The position numbers were made by a program, and so were the translations under genes. The notes beneath the pieces were generated by a model, which worked only from the letters and a program-made list of their open reading frames with translations, was not told where the DNA came from and did no database searches. From the NCBI GenBank assembly GCA_021852245.1, contig JAJZNY010000474.1:1-7090 (forward strand): a stretch of 7,090 nucleotides of DNA. Reading direction: 5' to 3'. Below are positions 1 to 6,848 of this stretch, piece by piece; positions within the stretch are counted from its first letter, which is position 1, and every line of letters begins with the position of its first letter. This DNA comes from Planctomycetota bacterium (GTDB taxonomy: Bacteria; Planctomycetota; Phycisphaerae; WQYP01).

Positions 1-3000
1 TGTTCGGGCCGTCCTGATGGCTGGGGAATCGAGCCTGAATCGCTTCCTCAATCGCCGGCAGCGATACCATTTCACCGCCGATCTTCACGAATCGCTTCAA
101 TCGCCCTCGGAACGTCAGATCTCCATCCTCGTCGATGCTCACCAAGTCGCCCGTTCGATACCACTGCTTGCCACGCCACTGAACAAATGGGGATGGTCCC
201 GTGTAATTGAGATACCCGGAAAAAATACTCGGCCCCCGCACCAACAGCATACCCGTCTCATTTACCGCACAGGGTTCATCGGTTTCGGGATGGGTGATGG
301 CACATTCGACGGACGGAAGCGGCCGGCCGATGGAACCCGGTTTGGGATGCTCCTCCCGCACAACCGATACAATCGGCGAGCATTCCGTAATGCCGTAACC
401 CTCCAGAATAGTGGCTTTCTTGCACCGCGATCGAAGCAGATCGTAGACGGCAGTGGGGCACTTCTCGGCACCCGTGACACACAGCCGCACGCCCGATAAA
501 TCCTCATCCCCAGCTGCCCGCAGAATATTGGATATGAATGTCGGCGTTCCGAGGAGAATGGATACCCGCCAGCGGGCCGTAAGTTTCGCCAGCGTGGTGA
601 CGTCGTTGGGATTGGGATAATGAATGACGGTAGCTCCTGCGAGCAGGGGAAGAAGCATGGCACCGGTAAGCCCGAACGAATGAAACGGCGGCAGCATCCC
701 CAGAAAGCAATCATGTTCATACACCTTGAAGCTTTCCAGTGCATCGCGAATATTCGTCAGCAGATTGGTGTGTGTCAACGGAACCGCCTTGGGGAGCGAT
801 TCCGATCCGCTGGTGAATAATACAACAGCCGGGGTGTCGCCGCCGGGCGGACTGGATCGCAAAGGGCCGGCCAGCAGGGTTCGTCGCGGCGCAACTCGGG
901 CGGCCACGGCAGCCAATATTTTTGCACCCTTGCCGATGGAGGCGGCGAAAGTTTCCAGTGGCACCAGCGCCCCTTCGAGATCGGAAAGATCAATACCTCC
1001 GCTTTGGAGCTTTTTCAGCAGCATCTCCGATGTGAGAATCCTTTTGACGCCCAGCAGATCCAACGCATGGCGAATGTTGCGCTGCCCGGCCGTCCAGTTG
1101 ATCATCACCGGGATTTTGCCCGCGAAGAGGCATGCCAGAAACACTGCGTCCACCGTGGTCGATGCAGGCAATAAAATACCAATATACGTTCCGTCAAGTG
1201 ATGCCAGAGGTTTTCGCATGGCGATGATGGCCGTGATCAGGTCGCGGTATGTTCTGACGCCTCGCTGCAGATCGGCGGCCGCGCACCGGCGGGGCTCTCT
1301 CAATGCCCGGTTCAGAAAAACCTCCTGAATCGTGCGGCCAGTCGGCAGTGTCGCTCTCGGCTTTCCGGTTGAATGCCAATCCATGGGCGGCGGGGGCACA
1401 CGCACGTCAAATGCTTCGGCGGAGAGCCGCCCGCAGGCGGCCTGCATGACATCCCCGACCGTCTGCAGCGCCTCGACACTCGGCACGCTGACGGCAAATT
1501 CCTTTTCAAGGAAGAAGATCAGATCGGTGACCGCCAGAGAATCCATCCCCAGATCAGCCGCCAATTCCTGCTGCGGATCGATCCGCTCCACACCGGTTTC
1601 ATCCCGCAGGTACTTGCTGATAATCTCACGCGTTGCCGGGGGAATCTGCGAAACACCGGCGGTTGCTGCTTTGAATTCCGGCTCGGGGATGTCCCGCGGC
1701 CCGCCCGACTCCCATCGGCTGTAGGGGACGTATCGCGCCGGCGGAGCCTCGGCGAGATAATACCGGTCCAGAAATTCATTAAACGTTCGGCGGTCGGCGG
1801 ATCGGGGTAGATCGGCAGGTTCATGAAAGGTGAGGGTCACGTCACGGCGGGGGGCAAAGAAGATTCCGCTCGCCAGCAAAGCGGGAATATGTTCGATCAG
1901 CCCCGTCTCCAGTTGCGGCGGTTTGCCGCCGGCCCAGCCGAAAGAGCTTCCCCAAAGTCCAGTTGTCCGCACCAGTACCACACGGACATCGGGCAGCGCA
2001 GTCACAATCTGGTGGGCTCCGCTGACAGATCCGAGTCGGTCCTCCCGGGAGCGGATCAGACGACCGGCAGGGTACAGCAGCACATTTTCGCCCCGTTTCA
2101 GGGCCGCAATGCACGTTTGGATTGATTGCTGCGCCCGATCCGCCGCTCCCTCTTCGGCCCGGCCCACATCTGCAATCGGCAGCACGCCAAGCATCTCGGC
2201 AATCTGCCGGATGACAGGCTTATTAATCTGCGTTTCCAGTGCCAGGGGGCGGACGGCAAAGCGGGCATGCAGATGGGCTGTCACAATCACCGGATCGATG
2301 AGTGCGGGATGATTCGGCAGAAAGAGAATGCCGGTCTTGCCGCGTGATGCTATTTTCTCCATGCCGTTGAATTTGATGCGATAGCGCAGTGGCAGAATGC
2401 AGCGGGCCACGCCGCAGAGAATGCGGGCCGGCCAGGACGGTATTCCCGGACGGTTACGGACAAATACCACCGCCAGCCAGAGTGCGATCGGAATGGTGCC
2501 ACAGCCCGCCACCATGAATACGCTGGTCGGCTGAAAATAGCTCAGCGGGGTGTACACGAGACTTCCCAGCAAAATCCCCACGTACCCGAGAAACCACGCG
2601 GCAGCAATCACGCGTCCGCGATGTTCGGCGGCCGGTCGTGTCTGAAAGAAGCTCTCCAGCGGCACCATCATGATGCCGCCGGCGATGCCGGCTCCCGCCA
2701 GTATGACAATACAGTAGGTTAACCGCGCTCCCGGCGGAAGCAGCGGGGCGGCACCAATAGCGATGAGAGACACGGCCAGGGCCGCCGCTGCCGGCGCCGC
2801 CGCCCAGAGCCCGGTGTCGTTGCGGGTAATCCGACCCGCCAAAAGCGACCCGACGACAACGCCGATGAGTTCGGCAAGTGCGAGATAACTCGTCTGCAGC
2901 TTGCTGGCGTGAAATTCGGCGATCCCCATCTGATTGATAATTAATACCTGCAGGACGGCCACCAGCCAGAAATAGGAGTCGGCGATGATGGCCCAGCGCA

Positions 3001-3805
3001 GCAGGCGATCCGGCCAGAGCCGACGCAATTCACGCACCGAATCAACGGGGCCGGCCCATGGAAATGGGGCGTGGGGATTGGCGGCGGGACGCCCCGGTAC
3101 CCCGAGGCTCACCAGAAACCCAAGCCCGGCGACCGACACCAGAATGGCAGCCGCGATCAGCCGACCGAGAGATACGGGACCACCCGGCACCATCGACGCC
3201 GACCACGCAGGCAGGTGGATGATCCGGCTGTTATTCAGTGCCACTCCCGCCACAATAATACCGACCAGAATCGCCGCCGTGATGACCGATTTGAGGCGTG
3301 AGTTGGCCTCCACCACGAAACACTCGGGGTATACATCGGGAATACCACCTACCAGTGCCGGACCGAAAATATTGGCCTGAAACGCCATGAGAAAAATAAC
3401 CGTAATAATCACCGGCCAGTTGAGACTCAAAATCGCCCAGGCGCCGAGTGAAAGAAATATCAGTTCCAGAAGCTTGGCCCCGATCACCACCGTCCGACGA
3501 CTGAATCGGTCGGCCATCCACCCGGCCGGAGCGGCAAAGAGCAGAAATGGAAGTGTGTAAAAGACGGATATCCATCCCTGCAACCCCGCCAGATGGTGCG
3601 AGACCGCCAGCAGGCTTACCGATTGCTTCATGAAATTATCGTTAAAATTGCCCATGGCGTAAGCCAGGGCCATCGCCAGAAAGCGCGTCCGTCCCCGGCG
3701 GATTTGAGCCTTGATTTCCGCCTGCTCCAGCGTCTTAGCCGCCGCGGCACCATCGGCGACCGCTGAAACCGCATCGGCGGGCTGCATGGCCTGCGTATCC
3801 ACCAT
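1..3805 (-). CDS. Four-domain MFS transporter / PlsC acyltransferase / ACP / AMP-forming acyl ligase (Aas-LplT-like), C-terminus cut by window edge
   Basis: Reading the minus strand from ATG at 3805 gives 1268 codons with no stop, continuing past base 1. Residues about 40-450 form a polytopic membrane region of roughly 12 hydrophobic segments. It has an NFNDN motif at 53-57 and the MFS loop motif GWMADRFSRR at 95-104. Residues about 470-695 are a PlsC-like acyltransferase with HX4D at H499-D504 and the motif III equivalent YPAGRL at 578-583. Residues about 720-792 are an acyl carrier domain with GMDSL, where S756 is the expected phosphopantetheine site. From about 820 onward is an AMP-binding ligase with TSGSESLPK at 998-1006, FHSFG around H1042, YGITE at 1137-1141, TGD with D1220 and KIGGE ending at E1245. 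The late catalytic lysine of this family should lie beyond the window. By homology, the protein should import lysophospholipid and re-acylate it at the inner membrane. E. coli splits this job between LplT and Aas, with ACP as a separate protein. An Ala-rich cytosolic stretch of about 35 residues precedes the first helix. Substrate and physiological role are inferred. Confidence 0.93.
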   Translation of the reverse strand, partial: MVDTQAMQPADAVSAVADGAAAAKTLEQAEIKAQIRRGRTRFLAMALAYAMGNFNDNFMKQSVSLLAVSHHLAGLQGWISVFYTLPFLLFAAPAGWMADRFSRRTVVIGAKLLELIFLSLGAWAILSLNWPVIITVIFLMAFQANIFGPALVGGIPDVYPECFVVEANSRLKSVITAAILVGIIVAGVALNNSRIIHLPAWSASMVPGGPVSLGRLIAAAILVSVAGLGFLVSLGVPGRPAANPHAPFPWAGPVDSVRELRRLWPDRLLRWAIIADSYFWLVAVLQVLIINQMGIAEFHASKLQTSYLALAELIGVVVGSLLAGRITRNDTGLWAAAPAAAALAVSLIAIGAAPLLPPGARLTYCIVILAGAGIAGGIMMVPLESFFQTRPAAEHRGRVIAAAWFLGYVGILLGSLVYTPLSYFQPTSVFMVAGCGTIPIALWLAVVFVRNRPGIPSWPARILCGVARCILPLRYRIKFNGMEKIASRGKTGILFLPNHPALIDPVIVTAHLHARFAVRPLALETQINKPVIRQIAEMLGVLPIADVGRAEEGAADRAQQSIQTCIAALKRGENVLLYPAGRLIRSREDRLGSVSGAHQIVTALPDVRVVLVRTTGLWGSSFGWAGGKPPQLETGLIEHIPALLASGIFFAPRRDVTLTFHEPADLPRSADRRTFNEFLDRYYLAEAPPARYVPYSRWESGGPRDIPEPEFKAATAGVSQIPPATREIISKYLRDETGVERIDPQQELAADLGMDSLAVTDLIFFLEKEFAVSVPSVEALQTVGDVMQAACGRLSAEAFDVRVPPPPMDWHSTGKPRATLPTGRTIQEVFLNRALREPRRCAAADLQRGVRTYRDLITAIIAMRKPLASLDGTYIGILLPASTTVDAVFLACLFAGKIPVMINWTAGQRNIRHALDLLGVKRILTSEMLLKKLQSGGIDLSDLEGALVPLETFAASIGKGAKILAAVAARVAPRRTLLAGPLRSSPPGGDTPAVVLFTSGSESLPKAVPLTHTNLLTNIRDALESFKVYEHDCFLGMLPPFHSFGLTGAMLLPLLAGATVIHYPNPNDVTTLAKLTARWRVSILLGTPTFISNILRAAGDEDLSGVRLCVTGAEKCPTAVYDLLRSRCKKATILEGYGITECSPIVSVVREEHPKPGSIGRPLPSVECAITHPETDEPCAVNETGMLLVRGPSIFSGYLNYTGPSPFVQWRGKQWYRTGDLVSIDEDGDLTFRGRLKRFVKIGGEMVSLPAIEEAIQARFPSHQDGPN

Positions 3806-3815
3806 CCTGCATATT

Positions 3816-3819
3816 CTCC
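3816..3819 (-). promoter_or_regulatory. Probable ribosome binding site (GGAG) of the MFS-acyltransferase-ligase gene
   Basis: GGAG on the minus strand lies 10 bases upstream of the ATG at 3805. The spacing is slightly long but acceptable. The next in-frame ATG (codon 7, 3787) has no better site. A nearer ATG at 3812 is only 3 bases from GGAG and out of frame, opening about 25 codons before a stop, so I chose 3805. Confidence 0.5.
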
Positions 3820-3894
3820 ACGACGGTCAATTTATTCGCCACAACATTGTGTGCGTTCGCATCATATCCGTAACGCTTCTGAACAGATCATATT

Positions 3895-3911
3895 GCCGGT
3901 GAAGCACCGGC
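3895..3911 (-). other. GC-rich hairpin in the gap between the Nudix and MFS-acyltransferase genes
   Basis: GCCGGT and ACCGGC form a perfect 6-bp stem around a 5-base loop. On the minus strand it lies 68 bases after the Nudix stop and 89 bases before the next start. No T-run follows on either strand, so it is not a classical intrinsic terminator. It could be a Rho-type or attenuating structure between the two genes, or chance. The rest of the 3806-3979 gap shows no gene. A TATGAT hexamer (minus strand, 3861-3866) could be a -10 element for the downstream gene, but I see no matching -35. Confidence 0.35.
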
Positions 3912-3979
3912 GGAGGTGCGGCGGTTCGCGTGAAACGCCCCACTGCGACTCTTCCCGGGCATGAAGCCATTGTCAGGGT

Positions 3980-4492
3980 TCAGGTGCGTTCAATATTCAC
4001 CTTCAACCCGTCGCACCCCGTGCAGTCAATAAACGCACTGAATACCTCGCTGGCCGTGTTGCCGAGGCGATGGCTGTGGGATTTCACCAGCGGCCAGATC
4101 ACATCACGGTCGGTTTTGGGAATATTCAATGAGTCAAGCGCGGCGAGTTCAATCCACCGCATGGCCCCCTCGGGCATTTCGCGCTCGGCCGGTAATATCG
4201 GATTCACCAGCTCAAAGCAGAACATGAGCCAGTGGCCGGTGCCTTCAAATCCTCTTTCCGCAATGATGCCCATGAGTCGCAGTGCGGATACGGGGACATG
4301 AATTCCCGCTTCCTCCGCCAACTCGCGTGCGGCGCACTGATACGGGGATTCCCCATGCCCCTGTTCCAGTTTTCCGCCGATGGGGGAAAGTAAGCCGAGG
4401 TTCGGTGCGCGACGGCGCTCCAGCAGAAAGGTTTTTCCGTGCCCGTCAAAAATGTAGATTAATGTTGCGATGCGATAGGGAAGTGCTGACAC
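3980..4492 (-). CDS. Nudix hydrolase, MutT-like, 170 aa
   Basis: This gene encodes a single Nudix domain, a family that hydrolyses nucleoside diphosphates linked to another moiety using Mg2+ bound by the Nudix box. From the GTG start, strand-1 residues RIATLIYIF (7-15) lead to the box: GGKLEQG at 39-45, GES at 47-49 and RELAEEAGI at 56-64. E57, E60 and E61 are the expected metal ligands. The interval from the first Gly (G40) to the first Glu (E48) has 7 residues rather than the usual 5. Downstream, GHWLMFCFEL and a MRWIEL segment fit the later strands of MutT/MTH1-type proteins. The open frame continues upstream to 4795, but that part is the translation of the tRNA-Ser gene. The GTG at 4492 is therefore chosen, with GGCGGAG five bases before it. 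The substrate cannot be told from sequence; 8-oxo-dGTP or another nucleotide is possible. The gene lies 36 bases downstream of the tRNA and may be co-transcribed with it. Confidence 0.9.
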   Translation of the reverse strand: MSALPYRIATLIYIFDGHGKTFLLERRRAPNLGLLSPIGGKLEQGHGESPYQCAARELAEEAGIHVPVSALRLMGIIAERGFEGTGHWLMFCFELVNPILPAEREMPEGAMRWIELAALDSLNIPKTDRDVIWPLVKSHSHRLGNTASEVFSAFIDCTGCDGLKVNIERT

Positions 4493-4497
4493 AATGT

Positions 4498-4504
4498 CTC
4501 CGCC
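4498..4504 (-). promoter_or_regulatory. Ribosome binding site deciding the GTG start of the Nudix gene
   Basis: GGCGGAG on the minus strand lies 5 bases upstream of GTG (4490-4492). There is no ATG between the tRNA 3' end and the conserved first strand of the Nudix fold, so this site decides the start. Confidence 0.65.
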
Positions 4505-4528
4505 CGGGGCGGACGCGCTGGCCGGGAG

Positions 4529-4615
4529 CGGAGGCGGAGGGATTCGAACCCCCGGACGAGTTACCCCGTCACCGGTTTTCAAAACCGGCGCATTCAACCG
4601 CTCTGCCACGCCTCC
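4529..4615 (-). tRNA. tRNA-Ser, anticodon UGA
   Basis: This is an 87-base class II tRNA read on the minus strand. The acceptor arms GGAGGCG (4609-4615) and CGCCTCC (4530-4536) pair perfectly, and the discriminator base is G (4529), as usual for serine. The D-arm has a GCA/TGC stem and an AGCGGTTGAA loop. The anticodon stem is CCGGT/ACCGG around the loop TTTGAAA, giving anticodon TGA (reads UCA and related UCN codons). The long variable arm GACGGG-GTAA-CTCGTC has one G-T wobble and a GNRA-type loop. The T-arm carries the TTCGAAT loop. No CCA follows the discriminator, so the CCA must be added after transcription. Confidence 0.97.
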
Positions 4616-4626
4616 GTTGCCTCGCC

Positions 4627-4632
4627 ATTTTA
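4627..4632 (-). promoter_or_regulatory. Candidate -10 element of the tRNA-Ser (and Nudix) transcript
   Basis: TAAAAT on the minus strand ends 11 bases before the tRNA 5' end, a good distance for a start point just ahead of the mature tRNA. The sequence about 17 bases further upstream (CTGTTC) matches the sigma-70 -35 consensus poorly, so this is only a candidate. Confidence 0.4.
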
Positions 4633-4658
4633 ACCGATTTTCACGGGGCGAACAGGGC

Positions 4659-4685
4659 GTGACGAATGCCATCTCCTGCGATAAT
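4659..4685 (+). promoter_or_regulatory. Candidate promoter of the ABC-F gene
   Basis: GTGACG (4659-4664) and GATAAT (4680-4685) resemble -35 and -10 hexamers with a short 15-base spacer, 62 bases before the TTG start. It lies in the 132-base region shared with the oppositely directed tRNA promoter. The match is modest. Confidence 0.3.
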
Positions 4686-4734
4686 CTTGTAGGTTTGGCA
4701 GTCGCGCAGCGCGGCGCTGACCGCTGGTTTGTCC

Positions 4735-4739
4735 GGGAG
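4735..4739 (+). promoter_or_regulatory. Ribosome binding site deciding the TTG start of the ABC-F gene
   Basis: GGGAG lies 8 bases upstream of TTG at 4748, near-ideal spacing. There is no ATG or GTG near the expected N-terminus, and residues 3-7 (ILTVR) already match the first strand of an ABC domain. This supports TTG initiation. Confidence 0.75.
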
Positions 4740-4747
4740 TAACATTT

Positions 4748-6697
4748 TTGTCTATCCTTACGGTGCGTGATCTTAAAAAAGCCTTCGGCGCTCAAAGCGT
4801 TTTACATGATGTCTCGGCCGCTGTTGAATCCGGCCAGCGCATCGGCGTTGTCGGCCCCAATGGCTGCGGCAAAACCACTCTCCTCAAGCTGATCGCCGGT
4901 GAAATCGAGATCGATTCCGGCGAGATCAATCTTCAGCGCGGGGCGGTGGTGAGTTATGTTTCACAGCAGCCACGCCTCGATCCGACGCAAACGCTCTCCC
5001 AGCAGATTAAAGCCGCTCTGGATCATGTTCATCAAATTGAACACGAGATGCAGACCGTCGCTGAAAGCCTCTCCGCTCTTCCCGAGGGGCCGGAACATGA
5101 TGCGGCAATGAAACGATTTGACCATCTTCAACATCTATTCGAACATGCCGGCGGCTGGGAAATAGATCGCAGGGTGGATGCCGTTATTGAAGAACTCGGC
5201 TTCCGGCCTGCCGACATGGGCACACCGGTGGGGCAGCTCTCCGGCGGACAAAAATCGCGCGTGCAACTGGCGCGCATGCTTCTGGAGGCGGCCGACCTGA
5301 TCATCCTTGATGAACCCACCAACCATCTGGATATGAATATGCTCGGCTGGCTGGAGGAAAAATTACTTGAATTCTCCGAAGCCGCCATGCTGATTGTCAG
5401 CCACGATCGCTATTTTCTCGATCGCGTCTCAACCCATATCTGGGATATGTCCGGCGGCAATTTGACTCTCTACAACGGCAATTACTCGGCTTACGTCGAG
5501 CAACGGGAACTGCGCCGATTGACGCAGGAACGTCAGTGGCAGCAGCAGGTAAAATTCATCGAAAAGCAGGAAGAATATATCCGGCGGTTTCAGGCCGGTC
5601 AGCGATCCAGGCAGGCACGGGGTCGCAAAACCCGGCTTGAACGCTACAAAGCCGAGGATGCCGTCGCCCGTCCGACCGGGCCCGGCGATGAAGTCATCTT
5701 GAATCTTAAAGTCGATAAACCCAGCGGTCGAGAAGTATTAAAAGTCAAGGGGCTTTCCCATGGTTTCAGCGATGTGCCCCTGTTCAATAATGTTGAATTT
5801 GAGTTGCCGCGCGGCCGGCGTGTGGGCATCGTCGGCCCCAACGGGTGCGGCAAATCAACCCTGCTGAACATACTTGCGGGCCTCACCGCCCCCCGGCACG
5901 GCACGGTCAGCTGGGGGCACGGCGTGACCATCCAATATTACCGTCAGGAACAGCAGGATCTCGACCTGACCCATACGATCTACGAAGAACTTCAGGCGAC
6001 GCGCATCCGGGCGAACCGTCAGCAGATTTATGATCTGGCCGCGATGTTTCTCTTCTCCGGCGACATGGTGGATAAACCGATCTCCGGACTCTCCGGCGGT
6101 GAAAAAGCGCGGGTGTGCATGGCCAAGATGCTGCTGCATCCGGCCAATGTGATTTTAATGGACGAGCCGACCAATCATCTTGATCTGATGACCTGTGAAG
6201 TGGTGGAAGATGCGCTCCAGACCTACGACGGAACGCTGCTGATTGTGTCGCATGATCGCTGCTTTCTGGATTCCACCTGCGATATGATCCTCGCGATTGA
6301 ACCGTGGGATCCCGCGGGGCCGGGGTGGCGATTGGTGGAGGAAAGTTGTTCGGATTATCTCGCCTCCATGGAGGCGCGGATGCACGCCATCGCCGAGAAG
6401 CAGCGCAAGGCCGAACAGGCGGCTGCCAAGGCTCGGCCCGTGCTTGCAGCCAAAGCCGAACCGGTTCGGACTCAGTCAAAAATCCCGCATCATCTGCGTC
6501 AGCTCTCGGTGCATCAATTGGAGGAGGAAATCGCCCGATTGGAGAAGGCGATTGCCGACACCGCCGCCGCCATGGCCGACCCGGCGATCGCCCGGGATCA
6601 GAAAAAATTGGCCAATGTCAATGCCGACTATGAAAAACTCAAGGCCGAGCTTTCGCTCTGCTCGCAGGCGTGGGAGGAGAAAATGGCCTCGGCGTAG
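4748..6697 (+). CDS. ABC-F family ATPase (Uup/YheS-like translation factor), 649 aa
   Basis: The protein has two ABC ATPase domains in tandem and no membrane segments, the mark of ABC-F proteins that bind the ribosomal E site and act on stalled or specialised translation. Domain 1 has Walker A GPNGCGKTT (36-44), signature LSGGQ (164-168), Walker B with D188 and catalytic E189 in DEPTNHLD, and switch H219. Domain 2 has Walker A GPNGCGKST (from G363, K369), signature LSGGE (448-452), D472/E473 in DEPTNHLD and switch H502. Between them is a charged helical linker, about residues 250-300, with many Arg and Lys (for example RRFQAGQRSRQARGRK). This matches the P-site tRNA interaction motif of the family. 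After domain 2 comes an Ala/Lys-rich link and a C-terminal coiled coil, roughly 588-640 (HQLEEEIARLEKAIAD onward), as in Uup and YheS. The length also fits that group better than EttA (about 555 aa). All catalytic residues are intact. Whether it is housekeeping or antibiotic-protective cannot be told here; the lack of other resistance genes favours housekeeping. Confidence 0.96.
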   Translation: MSILTVRDLKKAFGAQSVLHDVSAAVESGQRIGVVGPNGCGKTTLLKLIAGEIEIDSGEINLQRGAVVSYVSQQPRLDPTQTLSQQIKAALDHVHQIEHEMQTVAESLSALPEGPEHDAAMKRFDHLQHLFEHAGGWEIDRRVDAVIEELGFRPADMGTPVGQLSGGQKSRVQLARMLLEAADLIILDEPTNHLDMNMLGWLEEKLLEFSEAAMLIVSHDRYFLDRVSTHIWDMSGGNLTLYNGNYSAYVEQRELRRLTQERQWQQQVKFIEKQEEYIRRFQAGQRSRQARGRKTRLERYKAEDAVARPTGPGDEVILNLKVDKPSGREVLKVKGLSHGFSDVPLFNNVEFELPRGRRVGIVGPNGCGKSTLLNILAGLTAPRHGTVSWGHGVTIQYYRQEQQDLDLTHTIYEELQATRIRANRQQIYDLAAMFLFSGDMVDKPISGLSGGEKARVCMAKMLLHPANVILMDEPTNHLDLMTCEVVEDALQTYDGTLLIVSHDRCFLDSTCDMILAIEPWDPAGPGWRLVEESCSDYLASMEARMHAIAEKQRKAEQAAAKARPVLAAKAEPVRTQSKIPHHLRQLSVHQLEEEIARLEKAIADTAAAMADPAIARDQKKLANVNADYEKLKAELSLCSQAWEEKMASA

Positions 6698-6744
6698 CGC
6701 TATGGCGCCACCGCCCGTGCGTGCCTGCGCCACGATGCTTATCC

Positions 6745-6778
6745 AATTGTCGGACAGCTGTCGCATGACAAGGCAATT
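6745..6778. repeat. Small nested inverted repeats in the convergent intergenic gap
   Basis: The 151-base gap 6698-6848 lies between two genes that converge. It holds outer arms AATTG (6745-6749) and CAATT (6774-6778), inner TGTC/GACA arms around GCAT (6759-6770), and the 10-base palindrome GACAGCTGTC (6753-6762). No T-run follows, so I do not call a terminator. The rest of the gap shows no recognisable gene. Confidence 0.3.
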
Positions 6779-6848
6779 CACCCCTCCAGCCCATGCGACC
6801 GAAGCATACACGATCTGGTAGCTGCCGCTGATGCCAACGTTTCCCGTG

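Noticed and set aside
262..744. Open frame of 160 codons on the minus strand
   Set aside because: It overlaps the ligase domain out of frame and shows no family motif; the long frame from 3805 explains this stretch.
726..2312. Several plus-strand open frames of 100-200 codons (for example 726-1328 and 1830-2312)
   Set aside because: They lie antisense to the acyltransferase and ligase domains, have Arg/Ser/Pro-rich composition typical of GC-rich shadows and match nothing.
3731..3812. Short upstream frame starting at ATG 3812, about 25 codons, overlapping the start of the large fusion gene
   Set aside because: Its ATG is only 3 bases from GGAG and the peptide has no features; probably chance.
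3980..4795. A 271-residue protein extending the Nudix enzyme upstream to 4795
   Set aside because: The added N-terminal part contains the peptide typical of a translated tRNA-Ser (VAERLNAPVLKTG...), and a GTG with a good ribosome site exists at 4492.
5907..6479. 190-codon minus-strand frame inside the ABC-F gene
   Set aside because: Antisense to the second ATPase domain, very rich in Arg and Pro, no recognisable fold.
6698..6720. GCGC-TATG-GCGC repeat just after the ABC-F stop as a terminator
   Set aside because: Only a 4-bp stem and no T-run.
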